From positions 30,310,001 to 30,374,000 of the forward strand of contig NC_092580.1 in the NCBI RefSeq assembly GCF_037975245.1: a stretch of 64,000 nucleotides of DNA, written 5' to 3'. The position numbers were made by a program, and so were the translations under genes. Below are positions 45,563 through 57,972 of this stretch, in pieces. Under the pieces are notes generated by a model, which ran no database searches, was not told the DNA's origin, and worked only from the letters and a program-made list of their open reading frames with translations. The first letter of the stretch is position 1, and each line of letters begins with the position of its first letter. Source of the stretch: Apostichopus japonicus. Its lineage: Eukaryota > Echinodermata > Holothuroidea > Aspidochirotida > Stichopodidae.

Positions 45563-45592
<30 letters not shown>
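45563..45592. repeat. (TA)n microsatellite, outer right of the inverted pair
   Basis: Pure TA tract matching the left tract at 43663-43720 in position relative to the minisatellite. Confidence 0.9.
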
Positions 45593-45594
<2 letters not shown>

Positions 45595-46508
45595 AGCACC
45601 TGTATCATCGCTTATACACAGTTATAACGGCAGCTTGGTTGTGAGGTTGAATAATGGTAGGGGTTAGACACCTGGACGAGTGATACAATTGTTCCCCCTT
45701 CACTGACTGAAGAACATCCTCGACTGAAACATGAGCCCCTCCCCAACCACGTGTGCCTGCTAGTAGTCTATTTACGTAAAATTCCCCCTTCGGGCGGTGT
45801 TTCAAACGAGCTCAGTTTGATAGTAAAGAATCCTTCTATGAGTATTTTATCTGATGGTTGGGGGGGGGGGGTCGGGGGTGGCGGTGACATGAGAGCTGTC
45901 TCAGCTATCATAAAATCTTCTATTAAATATATATCCTAAGCTACTCTCAAATACACAATGAATGCGGAGGTTCTCTACTATTGTAGAATCTCACGCTCTT
46001 TGAGGGGGAAATCACAAAGTAACTTGAACACTTTCCGATAAAATGGTTCCTCTGTACATCTCGCATCACCAATTTCAGTTATTTGGATGTTTTTTGAAAT
46101 ATATGGGCACTTATGTAATTACATATTCATTTAACATTGGCAACAAATTGGAATCCAAATGGACTACATTTTATCATTCAGAGCACTTTTATATTAATTC
46201 ATTTATCTTTGAATGGAACTCAAAGTGTATATCAAACCTCTGAAGGTTCTACCACTCAAATAACAGCTTTCAAAGTTGCTCAACGTCGTGACAGGTATGC
46301 CATTGCCATTTTGTCATCTCGACAAATAGCTTGAGTTCACATGGTAAGGCTTGACAAATACAGGGACACAATTCTGAATAGAGAGCTTCTACTGAGCGGA
46401 CTGAATATAGACTGCGTCATGATTTCAGTTTTTATCCATCCACACTTTTACACTGTAACACCGACGACTAGAATAGAAAATATCAAACTGTATGCAATAC
46501 GCTGCAAA

Positions 46509-46689
46509 TGACGTCACAACAAGGTCATCTCAAAAGTGCTGTGTTCTAAGTTTTGTTTCTATAGAAAACAATAAAGAATTCCTTGTAATCACTCAACTGT
46601 TACGGAAACTCATATATGAGATATGCAGTATCGTTTAAGATTTGCACATGCATGCGTATATAGGTATGTAACATATACGATCATTCAAT
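46509..46689 (+). promoter_or_regulatory. Putative core promoter of receptor gene B
   Basis: Full palindromic CRE TGACGTCA at 46509-46516, TATATAG at 46657-46663, initiator-like TCAATAG at 46685-46691. A and C have TGACGTCG instead of the full CRE. Confidence 0.5.
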
Positions 46690-46949
46690 AGTGTGAACAA
46701 CCTACTCCGGTTTCGACTTGGTTATAGCTACAGGTGATACCTGTATCGTGCTTCAATTGTCCTGCATTTCCGTAAAGATATCTGATAACGACAAACCGAA
46801 CTCTATTGTGCATCGGAACCGATGTTCTTTATTCCCAACAATATACATATATAACCTTGTATACTTCGATTATCAGTTATGATAACCTGCTTCAGTATTT
46901 TTTCTGCTATTAGATTTCTCGTTAGAAAAAAAAGGAAATACAACAAACT

Positions 46950-49900
46950 ATGGCTTTGTATACAAATCTGAAAAGTGTCCTGACAGTGCTTTGGAGTATT
47001 CACGTTATCGTGGTACTAGGACAGTCGGAACCAGAAACGGAACCACCTCCAGAACGTAAGTACGCAGTTCGCTATGTGGCCTATAGGGTCTACGGTGTGT
47101 TGTGAGCAAAGTAAACATATCGTTGCCGATGTTCTTCCCCTGGTTGTTTGGTGAGGGCAGTAGGGGGGGGGGGGGTTGGCTGGAATGCTTAACTGACTGA
47201 GGGTGAAGTCCACCACCAAACTGCTTCCTTAAATGATGATATTGTAATCAAATTTCGTTATGTTCACTTTCATGTTATTTCTATGATCTTCCAAAATACG
47301 GGCTCGATTTGGTTACGTAGGCGTGGCAGGGGGCAGAGAGGGGGAGGGGTGGGGATTATGACTGGGTGAGGGTAGATCCATTCATTTAATATTGTAACAA
47401 GGAACCGCGAAGTAAACCATATGTAGGCTAACAAGGTCGTTCCACGTAAATCGTGTCACTTCAAAACAGTTCCAACTACGTATTAGATCTACTTAGGCCT
47501 ATTGGTTGATATAGCCTAAAGAGTGCAGTGTGTTTGACAATGGAAGTGCAACCATTAGAATTAATGAATTACTTTTTTGATTTGGTTACGTAGGCGTGGC
47601 AGGTCAGAGGAGGGGGAGGGGTGGGGATTATGACTGGGTGAGGGTAGATCCATTCATTTAATATTGTAAAAAGGAACAGCGAAGTAAACCATTTGTAGGC
47701 TAGCAAGGTCGTTCCACGTAAATCGTGTCACTTCAAAACAGTTCCAACTACGTATTAGATCTACTTAGGCCTATTGGTTGATATAGCCTAAAGAGTGCAG
47801 TGTGTTTGACAATGGAAGTGCAACCATTAGAATTAATGAATTACTTTTTTGATTTGGTTACGTAGGCGTGGCAGGTCAGAGGAGGGGGAGGGGTGGGGAT
47901 TATGACTGGGTGAGGGTAGATCCATTCATTTAATATTGTAAAAAGGAACCGCGAAGTTAACCATATGTTGGCTAACAAGGTCGTTCTACGTAAATCGTGT
48001 CACTTCAAAACAGTTCCAACTACGTATTAGATCTACTTAGGCCTATGGGTTAATATAGCCTAAAGAGTGCAGTGTGTTTGACAATGGAAGTGCAATCATT
48101 AGAATTAATGAATTACTTTCTTGATTTGGTTACGTAGGCGTGGCAGGTCAGAGGAGGGGGAGGGGTGGGGATTATGACTGGGTGAGGGTAGATCCATTCA
48201 TTTAATATTGTAAAAAGGAACCGCGAAGTTAACCATATGTTGGCTAACAAGGTCGTTCTACGTAAATCGTGTCATTTCAAAACAGTTCCAAGTACGTATT
48301 AGATCTACTTAGGCCTATGGGTTAATATAGCCTAATGAGTGCAGTGTGTTTGACAATGGAAGTGCACCCATTATAATTAATAAACCAATATGCTAACACT
48401 GTTAACACAATATGTCAGAAATATAGTCAACATTTCTACGATTAAATATCAGAATGGAATAAGAAATGAATTACGCTTCAAAACAACCTAAGAAAGAAAT
48501 TTCTTCTCCTGTGAAAACAATCAGTTTCCTGTCATATGACAAACATCATTATACATCGCCATCAGTTTTTGTACCAAAACAAATTATGGATATGTCAGAA
48601 AACTTATAACAAGAAGGCAATTCACGGATTTGCATATCTCATCGACAGCAAACACTGATTTCAATTGAACAAGTTTTATATTAGCTATGCAATCTGGCAA
48701 TCGGAGGAAATTACTATTTGACATTTGCATTATTGTCAACGTAAGTATTCTCTTAGAAGTGAGGCTTTATAGTTATTCTTTCTTTTCCATTCACGTTACA
48801 GAATTTGTACGGACTGGGTACTGCGCTAGAGATTATAAATGTAGTTCTTCATGTGGTGTTCTGACATTGGTCAAATGTTCTTGTCACCCAGCTTGTGAAT
48901 TATTCCAAGATTGTTGTTACAATACTATCGAAGAAAGTAATCGCTGTTCCAAAGACAAAGACACCGAAATATTTTTGTCTGAAGTTCTTCCCGAGATGAG
49001 AGATTACTTTCAGAGTGCTACGGATGTTATATCACAGCAGAAATACTGGATGGTGTCGAAATGTCCAGATACATGGACGGGGCGTAACGAATGTGACGTC
49101 ACAGGCGACGACACAGATATCACCGTGGGTAGATTGGAAGATAATTCTGGTATTCCAGTTTTATCAAGGAAAGGACTAACCGACAGAAATATTTACTGTG
49201 CTGTCTGTCATGGAGAGGATTTATCCGACCTTTCATCTTGGTCATTCGAGGGTCAAGATTGTGAAGACAGTGATATTTTGGAAACAGCTACGAACCTGAC
49301 CGTTAAAGATCAAATCTTTCTACTGAGAGAACACTGTCAAAGCTTGTCCTTCCTTCCACCTTCAGATCATCCATTTTACGTGTTATCTTTAATACCTTGT
49401 TTTGAAATTACCGATGACGTAATCGATACATGTGACGACAACACAACTAGCGAGGATATCAGACACAAATGTTCGACCATAGCAGCTCCCATTTCGATTG
49501 GAGGGTACTTCAAAAATACCTTCTGTGTTGAATGTTACTATTCTTCTCGTAAATATATCGACTACGAAGTTTTAGAGGAGTGTAGAGCTGCTGATGATGT
49601 CCGCGATGAAATAATTCCTCCCATTTTCCCGGTGCCGTGTCTCATATGTCCAACACCTGAACCTCCCCCAACACCCCTCGTACCAATTTCTATAACATTT
49701 AATTTTGGTGGTAATTCTGGTGGTATATCCATCACAAAAAACAACGAAAGGATCCAAGAAATATCTGTGACTTGTAACGTTGGACAGGTTTTTGATCCAC
49801 TCGAGGCTAAGTGCAAACTATTAACATGTCCTAGTGGTTACGTCCTGAGAAGTTCACTATGCGTACAACTGCCAAATATTACTACAAATTCGTCAGAAGA

Positions 49901-52236
49901 ATGTAATCACTATTCTATACATATGAAAGCTGACAACGTGAACTTTATCAACCATTCTTGTTTGGAGAACATGGAAACAACTTTTAATTGCCTACCAGCG
50001 GATTTGGTATTACTTTTACAAGCAAACATGGAACATTACAATACATCGTGCATAATGACGAGCCAAGAACAGGTTGTTTTAGAAGTTGTCACGACTTCTT
50101 TAGAAATAATTGGAAGTCTCTTGGCAAAAGCTGGCAGTACATCTTTGCAAAATTCAGATCCATGCAAGAGTTTGAACATTGTGGAGTTTTTGGCGTACTG
50201 TCCATCCAAAGTGGAGGACCCGACCCTATATTGTGATTCGGAGTGGTACAGTGAACCCCAGTGGAGTACATCTGGTAATATTACTGCTGGAATTCTTTTC
50301 CAAAATTCATCGGAAACTACTGACGTATCTCAAATAAAGATTCGACATTTATTTCAATTTTCATCAACACATGGTAACATCTCATCAGAGGACATTTTAG
50401 TACAAAGATGCGTATTTAACTCTAGTGAAGTATCATCATGCCCGATGATTACACTCGATTCAAACGTCTTTCTCCCTTTGGAAAACGAGTCCAGTGTTTT
50501 AGTATATGCGGCGAATATATCGATTCAATTTACTCCAGATATGTATACAATACAACAAAATGGTGACATACAGGTGTGTAACTTTTTGGAAGCCTCTGGC
50601 ACCGTTGTGACTTATAGGTTTTTGCCTCAATATTCCCAAACACAAAGTATCCTGAGCACAGTTGGTATTTCTCTTTCGGTGATTGCACTGCTTTTAACAT
50701 TGATCAGCTACTCCGTATTTCCTACATTAAGAACCAGACTAGCAAACATTATAATCATGAACCTTTGTGGTTGCCTTGTAGTGGCTCAGTTACTACTTAT
50801 CTTCGCGGGTATTTCTACTCTTCATGGTATCTTATGTTCAGTAATATCCGGTCTTGGACATTTCTTTTGGCTGACTGCCTTCTCGTCTAGCTCAATATTA
50901 GGTTTTCTTATGAATAAGACTTTCAGTCTCAGAAACCAAACATTAAGAGGTGTAAAACCTTCCAAAAAATCTATATGTCTTTTCATACTACTGTGTTTTG
51001 TTTTGCCAAGTATCATCAGTGGGACATTACTGATTCTTTACTCTGTGGATGAAGATGGCATTTACGGAATAGTGTATGGTTCTAAGTCAGGATGCTGGAT
51101 TGGTGGACCAAAGATTAACTTGTATGCCTTTGGTATTCCGGTGGCAGTGAGTGTTGTCATAAATATGATATTCTTCATACACATAACCGTCTCCATTTGT
51201 ATTCAAAAGAGAAGTAGTCGGAGAATCAGAAAGACCAAGGAGGAAAGCCACTTACGTGAATTGGTGATTTATTCAAAGGTGAGAAGTTTGGCAGATTTCT
51301 TTACCCCATTCTTCTCATAATGTGCCAATGACATCCAATAACTACCTCAGCAGGATACGTTTGAATATATATATATATATATATGATACAACCACAATTA
51401 AACACTAAAAACGCTGTTATGTGGATATTATTTCGAGAAACCGAGTTCATATGTCTTATGCTCATAGTGCCTGTAAATTAGTTTGAACAGTGCGAGAGAT
51501 ACCGCTGGCTTGTTTTTTTTTTTTTAATTTAGTGTCTACTGATGTCAATGATAACGACTCACGGACAATCAAACTAGAATTACACCAAACTTTCAAAAAC
51601 CTTACAGTTCAGGAAATTACAAGAGATTCCTTCCAAGTTTGTTTAAATTACAGAGCTCATGCACAAGTGACTAAACATATAATTGCTGAATAGTAACGAT
51701 GTGATTTTTGAAAGCATTATCCTTACAACTACCTGACTTTAAATAGAAACGAAAACCCCAAACAAACCCACAAACAAACAAACGCATTACCCAAAAGAAT
51801 TTTGAAATGCCATACATCTAGGAAAACAGGCATCGATTGCATAATTTACTTTTTTGTTTTGAATTGTATATAAACAATTCAATTATGCCAAGTTGGTCAT
51901 TACTTGAAGCTCATAGGCTATTATTAATTCATTAAATGTGATTTGGTTATATTTTTGCTTCTTCAGATATTCATAATCCTAGGGTTAACCTGGGTCACTG
52001 GCTTTGTTGCTGCGTTGTTTGATGAACCTTGGCTATGGTATCTCTTTATCATATTCACGTCATTGCAAGGACTTTTCATTTTTCTTGCCTTCACTGTCAA
52101 ATCCGAAATTTGGGGGATGTGGAGGAAGCGGCTGGGCATGTCTTCTGACTCGTACCGTTCATCTTCACAAGGTGTGTATTATCAACCTGGAAAAGGAAGA
52201 CAGACATCTGGATTAACGGCCACATCAACAGTGTAG
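46950..52236 (+). CDS. Receptor B: somatomedin-B domain secretin-fold 7TM GPCR
   Basis: Exons 46950-47055, 48802-51278 and 51967-52236, 950 codons, same phases as gene A. Differences from A include Leu for Phe in the signal peptide and an eight-residue loss in the ectodomain just before the Pro-rich linker (A has CLYDYETGETICPTP, B has CLICPTP). The stretch preceding it is also altered (EECRAADDVRDEI against EYCTAAFDREEI). The somatomedin-B Cys pattern and TM motifs are intact: LCS in TM3, GCWI in loop 2, GLTWVTG in TM6, SLQGLFIF in TM7. The tail differs by RQ for KK. Exon 2 readthrough past the donor would give a short alternate end (VRSLADFFTPFFS). No break is seen, so it is probably functional. 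Confidence 0.88.
47306..48390 (+). repeat. Four-copy 272-bp tandem array in intron 1 of gene B
   Basis: Units start GATTTGGTTACGTAGGCGTG at 47306, 47579, 47851 and 48123, spacing about 272. Each holds a G-rich block, TAGATCCATTCATTTAATAT, CGTGTCA(C/T)TTCAAAACAG, and TAGATCTACTTAGGCCTAT. Genes A and C have one unit. The expansion makes this intron 1746 bp against 916 in A and C. Confidence 0.95.
51279..51966 (+). other. Intron 2 of receptor B
   Basis: 688-bp GT-AG intron, shorter than the 911 bp in A and C because of internal deletions (for example the segment equivalent to 11240-11500). A small TA tract is at 51366-51384. Confidence 0.8.
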
Positions 52237-52309
52237 CACCTGTCACCTGTACTATGCCTGTACTATATTACCTGTACATTGCGTGTGAATCGCTGCTTGT
52301 GTATATCTG

Positions 52310-52312
<3 letters not shown>

Positions 52313-52347
<35 letters not shown>

Positions 52348-52506
52348 CATACACATATACATATATATATGTATATATATATATATACATATTGATATAA
52401 ATATACATACACATGTGAATCGCTGCTTGTGTATATCTGTTTATATATATATATATACATACACATATACATATACATATATATGTATGTATATATATGT
52501 ATATAT

Positions 52507-52584
<78 letters not shown>
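52313..52584. repeat. Long TA/CA microsatellite
   Basis: Two blocks of TATA/CATA repeats, each preceded by GTGAATCGCTGCTTGTGTAT (52286 and 52416), then a ~80-bp pure TA tract. It separates the gene B unit from the PLE of block C. Confidence 0.92.
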
Positions 52585-52586
<2 letters not shown>

Positions 52587-52591
52587 TTGAA

Positions 52592-53880
52592 CCTCTCACA
52601 TACCCTAGCTTCAAGACAATTTCACAAATTGAAGAGGGATAATGTCACCCAAAGAGAGGTAGTTAAGTCTTCTGGTGAAACCCAACTTGAAACCTCAAAA
52701 AGAACCAGGTCTCGCACATTCCGTCGCAAAGAGATACAGACGTGATGTAACACTACCAAAGGTGCAGTTGTTACCATTGAGTGCCAACTCTCGGTAGGAG
52801 AAACAAACTTACTCTCCAAAGGTCTAAATTTTTGCCCTAAAACACGGCAAGTTAACGCTCAGAAACTTTCTCTTGACCTAAATATGTTCTATCGACGCTT
52901 ACGTCTCCGTGAATTTTTTGCCGACGAAAATGGCAATAACACCACGCAACAAACCAACGACTTGCATTCCAATTTTCAGCCAAAAAGCTTGTGAAATCCG
53001 CCCAAGGCCCATTGTGCACCTCTTGAATCATTTATTTCGGCAATTGAAGAGGATGTAAAAACACAGACCTCTGCCCCAGACTTTCGTGACAATCTCAACA
53101 AAACTGAGAGACAGGCTATCCATGAACTCCGGAAGCGCGATGACATTGTCATCAAGCCAGCCGACAAGAGTTCTGCAATTGTCGCTATGGGCAAACAATT
53201 CTACAGAGAGGAAGCCAACAGACTACTCGGCAACCCTCAACACTACAAACTCCTGGATTCTGATCCTACTCAAGAAATCACACAGTCTCTAACGGTTCCA
53301 TTGACCGCAAGTTATGCCAAAACCTCCTTGAAAACGACCCAAAACCTGGTAGCCTAAAATTCACAAAGAAGGCAATTCCCGGGACGCCCATAATATCGGG
53401 TAATGGTACAGCGACTGAAAAAAATCCAAATTCGTGGATCTTCTCATCCAACCTCTTGTTTCGGCCCTACCGTTTCTGGACATGGCGTTCACTTCCTGGA
53501 CACCACTGTGACCCTACAAAAAAAATAAAAAAAAAATTGGGAACTAAACCTAAAGACCACGGCACCATTCCGTTTAAACATCAGAAACGATTTGCCGTCC
53601 AAGATAAACCAAAACAATTCCTTTCCTTTCCTAATCCGAATTTCTAAAACTTCTGCTCAATTCAGCAGAAATCAGTAAGTCGCTTTGACAACCATGCCGA
53701 CAATCTTCTCTATAAAATAGTTTCAATTCCTGCTACTCCTTGTCACTTTCCATGATCATGCACTGAAGAAGAGCTAGTTTTGCTCGAAAGCTCTGCAAAA
53801 ACCAAACATCGGCTGTTTTACTTCCAATCACTTACCTAATTTAATTTTTGTATCTCACTCGAGATCCAGCCTTTCTCTAA
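52592..53880 (+). mobile_element. Penelope-like element remnant (less truncated partner of 1-1020)
   Basis: It extends about 260 bp further 5' than the copy at the window start. Translation gives TNLLSKGLNFCPKTRQVNAQ (52806-52865) leading into FYRRLRLREFFADENG, IKPADKGSSAIV and PKIHKEGN-type blocks with frameshifts. The RT core is absent. The hairpin follows at 53763-53789. It keeps the AGA codon where copy 1 has TGA. Confidence 0.82.
53763..53789 (+). other. Hammerhead-like hairpin at PLE 3' end
   Basis: Same bases as 916-942: CTGAAGA, extra A, GAGC/GCTC, GAAA. Confidence 0.5.
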
Positions 53881-53902
53881 ATGCAGCATAGTTGTTCAAC
53901 AG

Positions 53903-53905
<3 letters not shown>

Positions 53906-53955
<50 letters not shown>
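53906..53955. repeat. (TA)n microsatellite (empty site of the palindrome)
   Basis: Single TA tract joining the two flanks that lie either side of the palindrome region in copy 1. Confidence 0.9.
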
Positions 53956-53956
<1 letters not shown>

Positions 53957-53957
53957 T

Positions 53958-56935
53958 ATAAAATGCCATTTTAATGATATCATCTTACAGTCAGCTGATA
54001 AGCTTGCGAAATATGATCTAATTGGACATACTGTGTCAGTTCAAAACATCATTATATGGTTTTACCTAACTAAGAGAATAGCTGAAATTAGAAGGGTTAG
54101 AGGCCATGTTTTCTGCTCTTTAAATTTGTAAATAAGAAAAGGGAGAAAGTGAAGAAAGAAGATTGATATTATTTGCAGTAACAAATCCAATCATGTATAG
54201 AAACAAACTGCCATCAAGGTTGCATATTTCCACTTTCAATGGGCAAATATCTAGTTGTGTGTCTTACTCACTACTAGTATAACTATTAAGTTATCGTTGT
54301 ATTAAAACTAGTAGTAATAAATAGGTATAGGCTATATTTTGGCTAAGATATTGTTTTATGTAAGTTTCAAGTTGTACCAATAATGTGTATACCACAATAT
54401 TTGATCAGTTGGAATGTCTCCAATGAATTCTAAAAGTTCTGAAAATGAGAAGCCTTGTTTTCTGCGCGTTAAATTTGTACATGAACCAAGAGAGAAAGTG
54501 AAAATAGAAGTAGAATGATAGTATCTGTAGTACCAAATCCAATCATGTATAGAAACAACCTGCCATTAAGGGTGCATATTTCCACTTTCAATGTGCAAAT
54601 ATCTAGTTTTGTGTCTTACTCACTACTACTATTATCGTTGTATTAAAGCTAGCAGTAATAAATAGGCATAGGCTATATCCAATTGCTATGAGAGTAATGT
54701 AGAATTCAACTCAGGTAATGGTGATAACACATTTTGTTGCGACTGCGATGACAGATGTTTTTTCAAGTACGCCTATATAGGCTTAACTGATTTGAAACTT
54801 CTAATTAAGCTGCTGAAGGTGAAACACGACGGAGTCCTTTTTGTGCTTTCCAAGCAAATGACGATGAAGAATAAATGTTTGTGGTAAATGTATATACATC
54901 CTTTCTGAGGTTATGAAGTGATGAATTTTAATATTTTATGACAACTTAAAGTATGCAAATGTGAGTCACCGTATATCAATGAAGACATTTGAGAATTGTA
55001 AAAACTTAGAAACAGGGTGTCAATCATTATTAAACGACATACTTCATTGAAAACCTATAACCATTGCATTGGGAGGTGGGGTAGAGGGAGGGTGTAGGGG
55101 AAAGTTGGAAATTTAAGAGAGGCTCTCTATGTCTTCTTCCATCTTGATCTTTGTTTTGCAAGCAAGGTGTATACCTGTGTCCACTTAGATAATCTAATAC
55201 GTCCATAGAAAATAGTCAGAAAGTACAGAGAAATATATTTTGAGAAGTTCAATCCAAGACCTATCTTCCAATTACTTGCATCATCAATTTATACACAGTA
55301 ATAACGGCATCTTAGTTGTTTTTTTTTACTAAGGTACCTTTTAGTTAAACAATGCAGCAATTTTTCGAAGATCTTTCACGAGCTCCAGCTATTGTATAGA
55401 CTTAAATTGCCATAAAAATGTTCAATAAAATGTTTTACATTAACATGGCTTTGCAGTGTATGTCAGTATTATCATTCAATGAGCAGTTATCTAAGGTGGC
55501 CGTATGGCTTCATTTGAATATTAACCCCTCCCCAGCAGTCCGGTAACCAGGCCGAGGTCCAGGGGGCATGCTCCTCCATTTTCAGACAAGTGCTCTCCCA
55601 CCACACCACTTAATTTGTCCTACTATCATGTGAACAAAAACTTCACAAGTAACAGCACATGGGTATTGGTGCCCCCCCCCTCAACCCATAAATTGTTGGT
55701 GCCCCTCCAACTCAGGGTACCTTCTCCCAAGGGGCCCAAATATTTATGTAAAGCCGCCTCCATACATTGCTGTGTAATAAAATTGAGCATGCTGAACAGT
55801 AAAGTCGACTGGGCTTTGGCCATATGCATACGTGAACGACCCAATTTATTTAAGGGGGGGGGGGGGTTCAGGGCTTAAAGTTTTGTGCCCGAATTTTGCC
55901 CGAATCCTTGTCCGAAATGTCAAAACTCACAAGACGAGCCGCATGAAACATGCTGATGCTGGTTGCGAGTATGATTTCATTGAAATTTTATTGAAAATAG
56001 AATAGAATAGCACCAGGGCGGATACTTCCTTTTTGAGAACGATTCGAGTAATTATCAGGAACGATTCGAGCAAATATCGGGAATGATTCGGGCAAGTATC
56101 GGGAACGATTCAGAAAAGAATTGGAAACGATCTGAGCAAGGATCGGGAAAGTTCGGGCAAGAATCGAAGAAACTTCGGGCAATCGGCCGTGCATTAAAAC
56201 CTTCGCGATATATATATTTTTTAATCTTTAAATTGAGTTTCATATTTTGTCCGGAGGATGCCCGAATATTGCAACAACTTTTGCCCGAATTTTTAGTCCC
56301 TGAAATTGGAGGGGACAGTCTTTCCACTGTCCCCCGCCTCGTACGTCTATGACTTTGTGCCCTTTGTATCTAGTAAAGGGCCTAACGTATGATTGTACAT
56401 TATTGGGAAAATGATAGGATTTTTGGTTCCTTGCTGGGAGCAATGGAACCTATGCAGCCATGTTGGCGTGTACGTGTGGGTTGCGGGTATGGGTGTGTGT
56501 GTGTGAGTCTGTGACGCTTGTTTGGATCCGCAATAACACAACAATGCACAACAATGCATGATGGATGTTGGTCATACTTGCTATGTAGATGTATTAAGGT
56601 GTGCCCGATCGTTTTTGGTGCTGATCTTGTGAATATTAATGAGTTTAAGGGGTCAGATATAGAAAAGCTTTACATTGCAATAACTCCGCAACCTTCAGTA
56701 CGATTGTAGCCAAACTTAGTATACAGCTGTTGGTTAGTAGCTGGAACACAGAGGTTTCAATTGGATGTGACCATCTGGGCTGGCAAAACAATCCGGGACC
56801 CTTTTTGCGTAGGATGGGCCCAATGTTTATTTCCACCTCGAATACATTTTGGGACACATTCTTTGGGCCTGAATTTGTGGTCCAAATATGTTTGAGGTCA
56901 TTTGGTCCCATAAGTGGGATTATAGTCAAACTTGT

Positions 56936-56979
<44 letters not shown>

Positions 56980-57554
56980 TAACATGCCCCAGAATGCACC
57001 ATTTGAAATTATCTATTTAATTTTCTCGCGGACAGTTTTAATGACCCGGAACAGCCCTAAACGCAAGATTGCTAATACTGCTAAAATCTGCTGATAAAAA
57101 CTCTTGAATTTTTGTGTGAGGTTGAATAATGGTGGGGGTTAAGACACTTTACCCCGACAATTCCCCGACTGAACCATGTCCCCTTCCCCCACTTGTGCAT
57201 GCCACTAGTCTATGTATGTATATAATCTCCCCTTCGGTGTTTTAAACGAACCCAGTTTGAAGTGAAGGATCATGCTATGAGTAATTTATCTGATGAGGGG
57301 GAGGGGGAGGGGGGTTGGCGAGAGAGGTATCTCAACTGTCGTATAATTTCAACTATCGTAGACTGCGTCATGTTTGCAGTTTGAATCCATCCGTAAACTT
57401 ACATATTAGGAATGTAAACCATCAAAACTATCATAGGATACGCCAGGACTGCGCATTACTTACAACGGGGTTAAAATACCCAGGAGCGAGATTCTACACT
57501 GTCACACCGACGATCATAACAGAAAATAATATTATCTATGCAATACGTTGCAAA
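53958..57554. other. Non-coding flank, copy of 2598-5740 and 5741-6987
   Basis: Holds the dispersed repeat pair (about 54105-54330 and 54450-54680), the 24-bp minisatellite (56036-56178), a (TA)n tract at 56938-56974 and the empty TTAA site at 57471-57474. No gene recognised. Confidence 0.7.
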
Positions 57555-57712
57555 TGACGTCGAAACATATCATTACAAAAGTTTTGTGACCTAAGTGTTT
57601 CAGTAATCACTCAGCCAGTATTACGGAAACTCATATATGAGACTGGTGGTATCGTTTAAGATATACGCATGCGTGCGTATATAGTTATGTAATAAAAACA
57701 CGATCGTTCAAT
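57555..57712 (+). promoter_or_regulatory. Putative core promoter of receptor gene C
   Basis: TGACGTCG at 57555-57562, TATATAG at 57678-57684, TCAATAG from 57708, at the same spacing as gene A. Confidence 0.5.
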
Positions 57713-57972
57713 AGTGTGAACAACCTACTCCGGTTTCAACTTGGTTACAGCTACAGGTGATACCAGTATCGTGCTTCAGTTGTCCTGCATTTCCGTACAG
57801 ATATCTGATAACAACAAACCGAACTCTATTGTGCATCCGAACCGATGTTCTTTATTCCCAACAATATACATATATAACCTTGTATACTTCGATTGTTAGT
57901 TACGACAATCTGCTTCAGTATTTTTTCTGCTATTGGATTTCTCGTTGGAAAGAAAAGGATATACAACAAACT

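Larger units (their letters stand above)
45640..52310 (+). repeat. Third receptor unit (diverged duplicon around gene B)
   Basis: From about 45640 (GTGAGGTTGAATAATGGTAG) to about 52310 the sequence is collinear with 5755-12230 and 57115-62790. Flanks and introns differ by many indels, while exons, especially the 3' half of exon 2, stay close. This unit is older than the A/C pair, or its exons have been homogenised. Confidence 0.85.
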
